Of a stretch of DNA of 64,000 nt, positions 48,583-57,998 are shown one piece after another. The first letter of the stretch is position 1, and each line of letters begins with the position of its first letter. The stretch is from Fimbriimonas sp. GTDB taxonomy: Bacteria; Armatimonadota; Fimbriimonadia; Fimbriimonadales; Fimbriimonadaceae. The stretch lies in the NCBI GenBank assembly GCA_031292555.1, contig JARLGV010000013.1:1-64000 (forward strand). Reading direction: 5' to 3'. The position numbers and the translations under genes are program-made. The notes under the pieces are model-generated. The model worked only from the letters and a program-made list of their open reading frames with translations. It did no database searches and was not told the origin of the DNA.

Positions 48583-49487
48583 GCGCCCTCCGCCTTGAGC
48601 TCTTCCGACGAGCGGAAGTAACGCATGTTCAGCACGGTCAGGCTCAAGATCAAAAGGAAGAGGATCACCCCGATGGCGCACGCATAGCCCATCCGCTGAA
48701 AGCTGAATGCGTTCATGTACATCCACAGCCCAGGCACCATCGTTTTGAAGCCGGGGCCCCCTTTGGTAAGGATGAACATCCCCTCGAACCCCTGAACGGT
48801 GCCGATGACGGTCAAGATCGTCAGCAGCTTGACTTGGCTCATCACCAGCGGTACATCGACCTTGAGGAACTTGGTCATACCGCGCGCGCCATCCAGCTCC
48901 GCCGCCTCGTGGATGCTCTCCGAGATGCCCGCCAACCCAGCATAGTAAATGAGGATATTGATCCCTCCCGCGAAGGGGAATCCCATGAACACCACCGCCC
49001 ACAGCACCGTTCGAGGGTCGGAGAGCCAGCCGCGCGTGAGATCTTCGCGGCCGAACAGGCGCAGTGTCTCGTTCAGCAGCCCCGTGTCGTTGTAGATCAT
49101 GCCCTGCCAGATCATCATGCCCGCTACACCGGGAACGACGATCGGGATCAGGAACAGCACGCGATACAGGTATCGTGCCCTTTCCGATTTGAGGCAGAAG
49201 ATCAGTTTTGCCACCGCGAGCGGCACAGTCGAGACGATCAGCAACCCGAACACGGTCAGGAAGAGCAGGTTGGCAAAGCTGGGCAACAGGGTCGGGTCGT
49301 GTAGGTACTCGACATAGTTGTCAATGCCGACGAACCGGGATTCGCCCCCAACTTCGTAGTCGTAGAACGAGGTCACAAACGCCCAAACGAAGGGCACCAG
49401 GCTGAACACGGCGAGGAGCCCGAAAGTGGGCGAGAGCATCGCGTAGATCGCGGCGGTCGAGGCGAAGTTCCGGCGCCTAAGGCTCAC
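48579..49487 (-). CDS. Sugar ABC transporter permease (MalF-type)
   Basis: EAAELDGARGMTKFLKVDVPLVMS; likely GTG start (VSLRRRNFASTAAIYAMLSPTF) overlapping the SBP stop; ORF extends to 49643. Confidence 0.8.
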   Translation of the reverse strand: MSLRRRNFASTAAIYAMLSPTFGLLAVFSLVPFVWAFVTSFYDYEVGGESRFVGIDNYVEYLHDPTLLPSFANLLFLTVFGLLIVSTVPLAVAKLIFCLKSERARYLYRVLFLIPIVVPGVAGMMIWQGMIYNDTGLLNETLRLFGREDLTRGWLSDPRTVLWAVVFMGFPFAGGINILIYYAGLAGISESIHEAAELDGARGMTKFLKVDVPLVMSQVKLLTILTVIGTVQGFEGMFILTKGGPGFKTMVPGLWMYMNAFSFQRMGYACAIGVILFLLILSLTVLNMRYFRSSEELKAEGA

Positions 49488-51027
49488 GCGGCAACTCCTG
49501 CACCTTTGCCCGCAAGGGGGCGAGTTCGTTCCACTTCGCGTCGAACTTCGAGAGGTCGATCCGCTTGCGGCGCACGATCGTATCGCAGGCGGTCTTGACG
49601 TTGGTCTCCATCCAAGCCATGAACTCATCCTCGCTGATGCCATTGTTGATGTACAGGTCGAGCATGCGCCTCATGATCTCATCGAAGCGCAGGTCGAACG
49701 TGAACAGCCACTTGGTGTTAGCGAATTCGCGATGCAGAATCGTGTCGAACAGTTTCAACTCCGGCCGCGGTTCCGCCCCGACGACATTCGGCAGAAAGCA
49801 CAGGATCTCGTTCACCACCCGGTCGACGTTCTTGGGGATCGTCAGGTACTGGATGAAGGCGATCGTTCGCTTGAGCTTCTCGGATGTCGCCGCATCGTGG
49901 GTGTCATCGAACGCGCTGTTCGTCACCTCGAATTGGGTCCCCGAGCCCCCGATCACGCACTGGTCGTGGCCGTCGGCGAAGCGGTCATAGGAATGAGGGA
50001 TCGGCGGGAGATAGAAAATGCCCCAGTCGAAGCCCACGTCGGGATCTCGAGCCAGCCGGTTTACCTCCCAACTTCCGGTCCAGTACATCGCGCCCTTCTG
50101 GGTTACGAACATCTTGGTGAGGTCAGTCGAGGACATATCCTTCTCGAAGTACTGCCGCCACGCCTTGAGAATGCGGAACGTCTCGACGAAGCGAGGGTCG
50201 CGGCGCGTGAAGAAACCCTTCCGGTTGAGATACGCCAATTCGTCCCAGTCGAAAAACCGACTCAGATGGGCTTCACGCGACGGATCTCTCTTCAGCTTCA
50301 TCCCCGCGATGATCGAGCCGTATAGCTGGTTGAACACAAGGTCGACTCCCCAGTCGGCGACCGCGGAGGAGTCGACCAGGAACGGAATCACCCGCGCATC
50401 TTTCAACTTCTGCTGTAGCTGAATGAACTCGAACCAGTCACTCGGAACCTGCAGGCCGAGCCGGGCAAACATCGACTTGTTATAGAAAATGCCGGTCTCG
50501 ACCATGTCGTAGGTGATGCAGTACACCTTGCCGTCGGGCGCCGTCTTGCTTCGGCTGATCGACTGATATTTGAACTGGTCCCACCACTTCTCGCAGCCCA
50601 ATTGTCCCTTGGGCACGAACGGATTGGGTTGCTCCAAGTACTTGTCGAACGGCAAATACCAACCCTTCTGTACGTCCTGCCAAACGTCCCCAACGTTGAC
50701 GTTGATGATGTCCGGCGCCTGGCCGGCCGCCAACTGGGTGATCAGGTATTCGCGCTCCCCGACAGGCGCATCGGTGAACTCGATGCGAGTGTCCGGATAG
50801 AGTTTCTCGAATTCGCGGGCAACGTCCGCGAGCCCCTGAAGCGGCTTCCCCAGGTCTTGAGGCCGAGTGCCAGGCATGTAGATGCCAGGCGCGACTCGGA
50901 CCGTATATTTCCTCGGGGCGGAGTCCTTCTGGTCACGAACGCCACTCCCAACTTGCGTAACTCCGCGCGGCCACAGCGCCCACGCAGCTAAGCCCAACAC
51001 GATCACCAGCGACAGTCGTCGGAGCAA
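49477..51027 (-). CDS. Sugar ABC transporter substrate-binding protein
   Basis: DVAREFEKLYPDTRIEFTDAPVGEREYLITQLAAGQAPDIINVNVGDVWQDVQKGWYLPFDKYLEQPNPF; TTG start with TAGACT 9 nt upstream. Confidence 0.85.
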   Translation of the reverse strand: MLRRLSLVIVLGLAAWALWPRGVTQVGSGVRDQKDSAPRKYTVRVAPGIYMPGTRPQDLGKPLQGLADVAREFEKLYPDTRIEFTDAPVGEREYLITQLAAGQAPDIINVNVGDVWQDVQKGWYLPFDKYLEQPNPFVPKGQLGCEKWWDQFKYQSISRSKTAPDGKVYCITYDMVETGIFYNKSMFARLGLQVPSDWFEFIQLQQKLKDARVIPFLVDSSAVADWGVDLVFNQLYGSIIAGMKLKRDPSREAHLSRFFDWDELAYLNRKGFFTRRDPRFVETFRILKAWRQYFEKDMSSTDLTKMFVTQKGAMYWTGSWEVNRLARDPDVGFDWGIFYLPPIPHSYDRFADGHDQCVIGGSGTQFEVTNSAFDDTHDAATSEKLKRTIAFIQYLTIPKNVDRVVNEILCFLPNVVGAEPRPELKLFDTILHREFANTKWLFTFDLRFDEIMRRMLDLYINNGISEDEFMAWMETNVKTACDTIVRRKRIDLSKFDAKWNELAPLRAKVQELPREP

Positions 51028-51096
51028 GGTAGCAGCAGTCTACAACGATCGCACTACGCACAGACCCATCACCGTCCGATCCATCGCAAGGCGTCA

Positions 51097-52947
51097 CTAG
51101 GGCGCGGGCCCGAACCTCCACCCCATCTTCCGGTGGAATTCAGAATAGGTCAGAATCGGCTTCCAGCCCCTGGCGCGTTTACGAGCTTCGAGTACCTCGC
51201 TTTCTGCCCGAAGACGAATCTGCTCGACCTGTTCGAAGGTGACTGGCTGAACAAAAACGTCGCCATAATACGAAGGCGCCTTCCTTGGAATGAACGACTC
51301 GGACGGAAATCGGAGGCTCCAATCCGGTCTCTTGATCCCCGTTTCGTTAAGCGCGGGATCGAAGATCGGATAGACCGTTTGCCAATTCAACAGAACGGCT
51401 CGATCGAAATGAGCTCTCTCTAGTCCACTCAAGCCCCACATGATCTGGGAATCCATCGAGTAGTAGAGGGGCTGTCCGTACTGGTAGCCCATGTAGAAAT
51501 ACGGGTCCGGACAACGAACGTGGGCCACGATGCAAGTTCCCTTGCAAAACACTTCGCTGGCGCCCGGATACTCGGCTTGAGCCCGTTCAGCGGGCAAGAT
51601 ATCGTAGCCATCTACTAGCATACGGACCCTGAAGTAATCGTCGGCGTTATAATGGCTGCTGATCGCCAAAACAGTTTCTCCAGGCTGAACACTGGCAGCC
51701 ACCGCGCTTAGCTTGTCGAGCCCATTGTTCACGCCACTTTGCCAGTCCCGCCAGATAAAGGTCGTCCAGAACCGGCCATAGGCGGTTCGCGGCCCATCGA
51801 GGAAGTTGATGTCGACGGGGCCAAACGCGACGAAAAGAGCGAGGCTGATCGACAGAGGCCGGACGATCGTCGAGGCAACCTCCTTACGGTCCCGGTTCCA
51901 GTGGTCCATCAACCATTTCAGACCGGCCGCCGAGTGGATGAGTATTGCGGGAGCGCCCAACAAGAGGTAGTACCGGGGCTCATACGCACGAGGGAGAACA
52001 GCGATGTAAAAGAGCCCAGGGAGGACGATGAGCCCAAGAATCCAGCGATAATCGCTTCGGCGCCAGTTGATCATGATTCCGATGAGAATCAGAATCGGAG
52101 TGAGAATTCCGAAGAACGCCACTCTTACGTCCCTCAATTGATCGGCCCCTAGTCCGATCGCCTGCATCCTTCCAAATAGCTTGATAATCGGGATTGCTTC
52201 CGACAGGTGGAAGGGCGTCAATGCGCATGCAAGACCGAACAGGACACCAAAACCGACGGCGCCGCCGGCTGTCCGGAGAGCCCACTCGACCGGCTTCGGC
52301 TTGTCGAGGAACAGGCATGCAATCAGCGCAGGGGCGATCAAGACCGCATCGCTGCGCGTGAGGATCGCGGCGGCAAAGAGTGCTCCAACGGCCATCCATA
52401 CGAGCCCGCCCTTGAGTGGGGCAACACCGACTCTAGGCACGATCGCCAGTCCCAATAACGCGAGCGCTGCGGACGGAAGGTTATCGGAGAAGTAAAAACC
52501 TATTTCGACAAGCCCCGGCGTGAGCAGCAAGGCCACGAACAGCAGCCGGCTAGAGTCCTGACTCCACCGCCGTGCAACGCAGAATGTGCTCACGACGAAC
52601 GTCGCCATGCTCGCCATCGTGAGAAGCCGAAAGGCGACGTCACCGCCTTCACCGAATACTTTCAGGAACACCTGCAGGAGGAGGACCAACCCACTTCGAG
52701 TCAGAAAGAGGAACTCCGGGGAAATTGGATAGGCCTGGTCGGCCATGGCGAGCCCATGAAACCCGTGCCGGTTAACCATGATCGCCATCGACTGCAGTTC
52801 GGCCGAGAACCCCTCGATGTGGACGGGGGTCAGCGCCGGCCAAAGGGTCCAGGCCGAAAAGATCACAAATGGGCCAAGGATCGCCCCCTGCCTCGTTCGG
52901 ACCGCTTCGCCCGATCCGATCGCCTGGCCTTCCTGGTCACGTGCCAT
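51097..52947 (-). CDS. Polytopic membrane protein, GT39/dolichyl-phosphate-mannose mannosyltransferase-like
   Basis: Many TM segments; ATG at 52947 (MARDQEGQAIGSGEAVRTRQGAILGPFVIFSAWTLWPAL). Confidence 0.6.
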   Translation of the reverse strand: MARDQEGQAIGSGEAVRTRQGAILGPFVIFSAWTLWPALTPVHIEGFSAELQSMAIMVNRHGFHGLAMADQAYPISPEFLFLTRSGLVLLLQVFLKVFGEGGDVAFRLLTMASMATFVVSTFCVARRWSQDSSRLLFVALLLTPGLVEIGFYFSDNLPSAALALLGLAIVPRVGVAPLKGGLVWMAVGALFAAAILTRSDAVLIAPALIACLFLDKPKPVEWALRTAGGAVGFGVLFGLACALTPFHLSEAIPIIKLFGRMQAIGLGADQLRDVRVAFFGILTPILILIGIMINWRRSDYRWILGLIVLPGLFYIAVLPRAYEPRYYLLLGAPAILIHSAAGLKWLMDHWNRDRKEVASTIVRPLSISLALFVAFGPVDINFLDGPRTAYGRFWTTFIWRDWQSGVNNGLDKLSAVAASVQPGETVLAISSHYNADDYFRVRMLVDGYDILPAERAQAEYPGASEVFCKGTCIVAHVRCPDPYFYMGYQYGQPLYYSMDSQIMWGLSGLERAHFDRAVLLNWQTVYPIFDPALNETGIKRPDWSLRFPSESFIPRKAPSYYGDVFVQPVTFEQVEQIRLRAESEVLEARKRARGWKPILTYSEFHRKMGWRFGPAP

Positions 52948-53107
52948 CTTCCGGCAGAGGTTACCACCCGTTTTTTCAGAATGAAGATTCGAGGACAGCT
53001 TGACTGGCAGGCACGCCGAACCTGGTGCTAACCGTGGCAACTTGCCATCCGCTACCTCCAATTCGTGGATGATTGCACTTCGTTTCGGCGAGTCCTATAC
53101 TTCGCTC

Positions 53108-53773
53108 ATGGTTGCCAGGCCCGAGGCAGATCGTAGGTTCGAGACGTACCGGTTCACTTTCGAGCAGACCGGACCCTTGCTGAATGCTCAGCAGTTGCCG
53201 CGCACGATCGACGAAATGACGGTTGGGGATGTGGCACGCGCGCTGATCGATCCCTCGTTGGGTCTGATCTGCCATGAGGATGTTCTAGAGAATGTGAGCG
53301 GCGAGGGCTTTTGGGACGGCGTCCAGCGGCTTCGCATGCTCGAGACCGAGTTTCGAAACATTCAGCGGACGATCCAAACCCGCGGCATCGCCTCCACAAG
53401 CTTGATGGTGGGTATCTGCTTCGGACGTAAATCGAAGGCCTCGGTCGACGTCGGACGACTGCTTTACCTTCGGTTCGGCCCGATCGTGGCCGATGTCGCG
53501 CTCATGGCTTCGGCTGCCCCAACGGTCTTGGTCTGCCTAGTTCGCGCATGGCAACAGGCTGGGTTGGCGGAGCCCGGTCGCTCCATCTTCGTGCCTGCGA
53601 AGGTTGGAGCGGGACAAATCGCAGAGATCGAGCGCCTGTACCTCAAGTTGACCGACGTCGACGTCATCGGCCCAAGCACTGCCGCATCGCTGAATCAGCT
53701 CACGCGCGCCATCGGCGCGCCGGTGCTGCGCAGCATCGAACGAGTGCCTGACTCGCCGGGAAACGCACCGTAG
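53108..53773 (+). CDS. Hypothetical protein
   Basis: MVARPEADRRFETYRFTFEQTGPLL...; TATACT 6 nt upstream of ATG 53108; ORF extends to 53000. Confidence 0.6.
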   Translation: MVARPEADRRFETYRFTFEQTGPLLNAQQLPRTIDEMTVGDVARALIDPSLGLICHEDVLENVSGEGFWDGVQRLRMLETEFRNIQRTIQTRGIASTSLMVGICFGRKSKASVDVGRLLYLRFGPIVADVALMASAAPTVLVCLVRAWQQAGLAEPGRSIFVPAKVGAGQIAEIERLYLKLTDVDVIGPSTAASLNQLTRAIGAPVLRSIERVPDSPGNAP

Positions 53774-53889
53774 GCGCGTGACCTCGATCACCAGGGCTGA
53801 AGCGCTTTCGCCGCCCCCATCTCGCTTGCCAGGCGCAGCGGTCATGTCAGATGGGTATCGATCAAACGGGGTGATACACTCAGTTGCGA

Positions 53890-55218
53890 ATGGGCGATAC
53901 GAATGATCAGAACATCATAGTGGATGGCCTTCGCGACGGCACCAACGCCTTTAGCTACGAGGTTGGTCGTAGGCTGGCCGAATTGTATCCGGGGCTCGGA
54001 ATCCTCTGCACAAAGGGCGAACCAGACGTCGAAGAGTTCTCCAAGACCGGTGACTGTTCCTGGGAGCCGGCGACCGATCCGTACTGGGATGCCATCACCT
54101 ACTGGATCAAGGATCACGGAATCTACCGCTCGCTGCGCAACGGAGTTCGACTGGTTCGGTGGCGCGGCCAGGAACTGCGCTTGTTCGTATTGACCGTAAA
54201 GGGTAGCTACTGCGACGAGCAGTGGGCTTGGGTCGTCGCACCAAGCATTGCGGCATGCGAGGAGTTCCTTGCCGTCATTCAGGAGTGGTCCCATGAACTT
54301 CGCAGCGAGGTGCTCGTCTTTGACCACGGCGACTGGCAGAAGAGCAAATCGCTGTACAGCAGCATCAAGTCGGCCACCTTTGAAAACCTCATCTTGCCCG
54401 AGGACCTCAAGCACGAAATCCGCGCCGACTTCACAACGTTCTTCGCAAGCGAATCAACCTATGAGCAGTACTCGGTGCCGTGGAAGCGTGGAGTGCTGCT
54501 CTACGGGGATCCCGGAAACGGCAAGACTCATACCCTCAAAGCGATCATCAACTCGCACCGCGTGAATGCGCTCTACGTTCGCAGCTTCATTGCTCGGCAC
54601 ACTACCGAGGAGGAGTGCATTGCGAGCGTATTTGAACGGGCGCGCGAGTCGAAGCCCTGCATCTTGATCTTCGAAGATCTCGACAGCCTCATCAACGACC
54701 GCAACCGCAGCTACTTCCTCAACGAACTCGACGGCTTCGCGAGCAACCATGGCATCTTCGTCGTGGCGAGCACGAACCATCCGGAACGACTCGATCCAGC
54801 TATCGTGGATCGCCCGAGCCGGTTCGACCGCAAATACAATTTCCCTTTGCCGGTTGAGGATCTTCGGCGTCAATTCCTTGCCCTGCGCAATTCGGAGGTG
54901 GCCCCGGAACTCCAATTGACGGAGGACGAACTCACTGCGATCGCCGCTCTGACTGACGGCTTCTCGTTTGCCTATCTTAAGGAGCTATGGCTCTCTTCGA
55001 TCATGGTATGGATCAACGGCGAGCGCTATGCCGGAGCGATGCTCGGAGTCATGAAGTCCCAAATCGAGTTTTTGCGTGAACAGATGACAAAGGTTCACGA
55101 ATGCGAGTCAACCGACACACCGCCGGATCATGACGAATCCGCACACTTTGCGCGCTTCTTCGCATCACGTGCCTTCCCGCACATTCCAAATATCGCCGGA
55201 CACGACTTCGCCGAATAA
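53890..55218 (+). CDS. AAA+ ATPase with uncharacterised N-terminal region
   Basis: Walker A LLYGDPGNGKTHTL, Walker B CILIFEDLDSL, VVASTNHPERLDPAIVDRPSRFDR. Confidence 0.85.
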   Translation: MGDTNDQNIIVDGLRDGTNAFSYEVGRRLAELYPGLGILCTKGEPDVEEFSKTGDCSWEPATDPYWDAITYWIKDHGIYRSLRNGVRLVRWRGQELRLFVLTVKGSYCDEQWAWVVAPSIAACEEFLAVIQEWSHELRSEVLVFDHGDWQKSKSLYSSIKSATFENLILPEDLKHEIRADFTTFFASESTYEQYSVPWKRGVLLYGDPGNGKTHTLKAIINSHRVNALYVRSFIARHTTEEECIASVFERARESKPCILIFEDLDSLINDRNRSYFLNELDGFASNHGIFVVASTNHPERLDPAIVDRPSRFDRKYNFPLPVEDLRRQFLALRNSEVAPELQLTEDELTAIAALTDGFSFAYLKELWLSSIMVWINGERYAGAMLGVMKSQIEFLREQMTKVHECESTDTPPDHDESAHFARFFASRAFPHIPNIAGHDFAE

Positions 55219-55408
55219 CATATTGCCTCGTCCAAGCGATTCGTTCGGAACTTTGCTCTGCCACTAGTTGAAGGGCAAGCCGAAACAAAGCCCACCAAGG
55301 CTTAGCAATTGGTCGTGAAGGGGTAGCGCGGGATTCGCTCCAAAAGGCGGAACCCAGCCCGGGGCGGTAGTCGACAGCGGATAGTGCACCGTCAAATCTT
55401 GAATTTCA

Positions 55409-55439
55409 GGGTGTCACTCTTTGCTAACAGGTGACACCC
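55409..55439. promoter_or_regulatory. 9-bp perfect inverted repeat upstream of the parD-like gene
   Basis: GGGTGTCAC-13 nt-GTGACACCC. Confidence 0.45.
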
Positions 55440-55521
55440 GAGGGCACTGCGACTTATCATATGAATGTGCCACATCAAGGGCCTCCGAATGAGGCAAGAG
55501 GCACATCCAGGCGACCGACCT

Positions 55522-55791
55522 ATGAGTAAGCACACAATGAACGTCTCCCTAACCTCCGAGCTCGAAGAGCAGGTCCAGAGGTTTGTCAAAATGGGCATGT
55601 ACGGGAATCAGAGTGAAGTCGTCCGTGCGGCGCTTAGGCTCCTTCTTGAGAGGGAGCAAGAGCGCGAAGCAAGGCTTGATGCTCTACGTAGGGACGTTGG
55701 AGAGGGTCTGGTCCAGGTGCTGGACGGTACTGGTTCGCGAGTTACAGCCGGAGATTTCAAAACTCGGGGCCGAAGACGACTTCAGGGCTAG
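55522..55791 (+). CDS. ParD/CopG-like type II antitoxin
   Basis: MSKHTMNVSLTSELEEQVQRFVKMGMYGNQSEVVRAALRLLLEREQER; start internal to ORF 55465-55791. Confidence 0.85.
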   Translation: MSKHTMNVSLTSELEEQVQRFVKMGMYGNQSEVVRAALRLLLEREQEREARLDALRRDVGEGLVQVLDGTGSRVTAGDFKTRGRRRLQG

Positions 55792-55828
55792 CGGCGCGAA
55801 TTACCGCTAGAGCACACGGAGATGCGAC

Positions 55829-56149
55829 TTGGAGGTCAAGTACACCGATTCTTCGCAATGGGACATTGAGTCCATCTACGGACACATTGCGCGCGAAGGA
55901 GGAATTGCCTCTGCTGATCGCGTAATTGATGCCATCGTTGCCACTTGCGACGGCCTTGGCGAGTTTCCCAGTATGGGGCGGCGGCGCCCTGAACTCGACG
56001 GGCGCGACATGCATGTTCGCAGTATTGGCGAACGCGGATAAGTGATTTTCTACACAGAGCTTCAACACCAAATCTGGATCGTGCGTGTCCTCCATGGGGC
56101 GCGGGACATACGACCCGATTTGGTAGAGACGCTGATCGATCCTTCCTAG
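55829..56149 (+). pseudogene. ParE/RelE-like toxin interrupted by an in-frame TAA
   Basis: MEVKYTDSSQWDIESIYGHIAREGG...RDMHVRSIGERG-stop(56039-56041)-VIFYTELQHQIWIVRVLHGARDIRPDLVETLIDPS-stop(56147-56149), same frame throughout. Confidence 0.8.
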
Positions 56150-56231
56150 GCAACACAGTTTCGAAAGGTCCAAAGTCGCCTGCGGTTTTCGCTGCGTCGA
56201 TCTGTCAATGTTGGCCACACTTCATTGAATC

Positions 56232-56258
56232 TCTATATATAGAAAACCGTGATATACT
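56232..56258 (+). promoter_or_regulatory. PadR promoter: palindrome TCTATATATAGA and -10-like TATACT
   Basis: 12-bp perfect palindrome 56232-56243; TATACT 56253-56258; CAGAGGA then ATG at 56277. Confidence 0.55.
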
Positions 56259-56276
56259 GGGATCAGAGGAAATCAT

Positions 56277-56615
56277 ATGGCGTTTCGTGGAGATATCAAG
56301 GCGATGGTGCTGGGCACGCTTCAGGCGGAGCCGTTGCACGGGTACGAAATCGTTCGGCGGATTCGGGAATCGGGAGGAGCGGGACGGCTTTCCGAGGGAC
56401 AGATCTACCCTTACCTGCATGAACTCGAGGAGGACGGGTTTCTCACCGCGGAATGGAAGACCGACACAGGAGCGGCGCCCCGGCGGGTGTACCAGCTCAC
56501 GCCGAACGGCAGAGCCGAGTTGGCACGACATCAAGAGACCTGGAGAAAGTTCGTCTCGGGCGTCGGCTCGGTGCTGGGCGGAGAGATGATGGTCAAGGAG
56601 GTCCGAAATGCGTGA
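56277..56615 (+). CDS. PadR-family transcriptional regulator
   Basis: MAFRGDIKAMVLGTLQAEPLHGYEIVRRIRES...LSEGQIYPYLHELEEDGFLTAEWK. Confidence 0.9.
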   Translation: MAFRGDIKAMVLGTLQAEPLHGYEIVRRIRESGGAGRLSEGQIYPYLHELEEDGFLTAEWKTDTGAAPRRVYQLTPNGRAELARHQETWRKFVSGVGSVLGGEMMVKEVRNA

Positions 56616-57714
56616 CCCCATCGCTCGCTACGTCTCCGATCTCGACGCGATCCTTCATTTCGAGCTACCAGAGGACCGCCTCGAGTCGATCGTCATGGAG
56701 GCTGAGAGCCATCTCCGCGAATCGGCGAGCCGGCGCGTCGCAGAGGTGACGGATCCAATCCGGGCCCAAACTGAGGCCATCGATGCCTACGGATCGCCCC
56801 AGCGGGTCGCAGTCGGACATCTGCGACGGGCCGGACGCAAGATGTGGGGTCTCCATCCCGGATACTGGGCCGCGCTTGGAGCACTGGTCAGCATCGCGTG
56901 CTGGAATTTCCACTGGCTGACACTCGACCGATACTTCGACAATTTCGGCAACACGTGGCAAAACGGGTTGGCAGGCTTGATCGGCTTGGCCGCGCTCACG
57001 CTCCCGATCAAGGCAGCGAGACGACGCTTTCGATCGAATTGGAGCGCCCTAATCCTCGTGACTGTCGGTGCCGCCGCACTCTCGATTCCCTTAACCGCGT
57101 TCTGGATGATCCCGTCGACAGATTCCCGGCCGCGCGGCTTCGCCCAAGGGATCTCCCGGTTCCATCTGAAGCGCGACCTGCCTGCCGTTCAATCGAACAT
57201 CGCGGATATACGGGCCTACCAGGACCTTGTCCGACAAGGCATTCGTTCTTACGCGACGGCAACCACCGAAAGGCAGATCCCTGGCTTGCTAATGGATCCA
57301 TCCCAAGTCGCACGACGCTTCGGAGTGGACCATCTCGGGCCTGCCTTGGTCGGAACCACGATCACGCATGCGGGGAAGTTCGTTGTGCCACGGGAATATG
57401 GCGCATTCGCAATGGTGGACGGCAGAACGTGGGTTTTCGAATCATCCGACCGCTTCGAGTTCGCCAAGAAGCAATGGGCCACGGTAGGTCCGAGCGACCT
57501 GCGCAATCTAGACTATCTTCTCTTGGGGTTTCAGTCGATCGAGCGGAACGCGTTGGAGGCCAAACACGGACGGCTCTTTTTCTTTTGTCCCGACCTGTAC
57601 ACCGAGACGGTGATCGGCACTCTCATCCTCCTACCGCTCTTCCTCGCGATCGACGCGCTGGCGGTCCTGTCCGCACGCCCCCGAGGGCAACGCCGAGGTC
57701 GGGTTGTGGCGTAG
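56608..57714 (+). CDS. Membrane protein coupled to PadR (DUF1700/permease-prefix-like N-terminus)
   Basis: MRDPIARYVSDLDAILHFELPEDRLESIVMEAESHLRES...; TM segments; overlaps the padR 3' end by 8 bp. Confidence 0.65.
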   Translation: MRDPIARYVSDLDAILHFELPEDRLESIVMEAESHLRESASRRVAEVTDPIRAQTEAIDAYGSPQRVAVGHLRRAGRKMWGLHPGYWAALGALVSIACWNFHWLTLDRYFDNFGNTWQNGLAGLIGLAALTLPIKAARRRFRSNWSALILVTVGAAALSIPLTAFWMIPSTDSRPRGFAQGISRFHLKRDLPAVQSNIADIRAYQDLVRQGIRSYATATTERQIPGLLMDPSQVARRFGVDHLGPALVGTTITHAGKFVVPREYGAFAMVDGRTWVFESSDRFEFAKKQWATVGPSDLRNLDYLLLGFQSIERNALEAKHGRLFFFCPDLYTETVIGTLILLPLFLAIDALAVLSARPRGQRRGRVVA

Positions 57715-57998
57715 ATCCATCGGTCGATATGAGTGAAACACACTAACTGACCGGCCGATCGTTCCGACTTGGCGGGCTCTGACGCCCAAGGAATCGGCAA
57801 CCTTGGACGCTCAGGAATGACATGGGATGACTCTCCATACGAGGGCCCACGCCCTGCTGAGCTCACACATTCCTCAATGCCTACCGCTAAGCGCAGATTT
57901 GAGAGAGCAATTCGGCTAGTTGAGATCCCGAGGAGCTGAACGACGGGCGCTTCTGCCATATTCTAGCCACGGATATCCCACTCCGCCTTCGGAGATCG

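Noticed and set aside
47755-49002. 415-aa ORF taken at full length
   Set aside because: The N-terminal ~140 aa are out-of-frame sequence of the upstream permease; the real start is ATG 48582 in an ATGA overlap.
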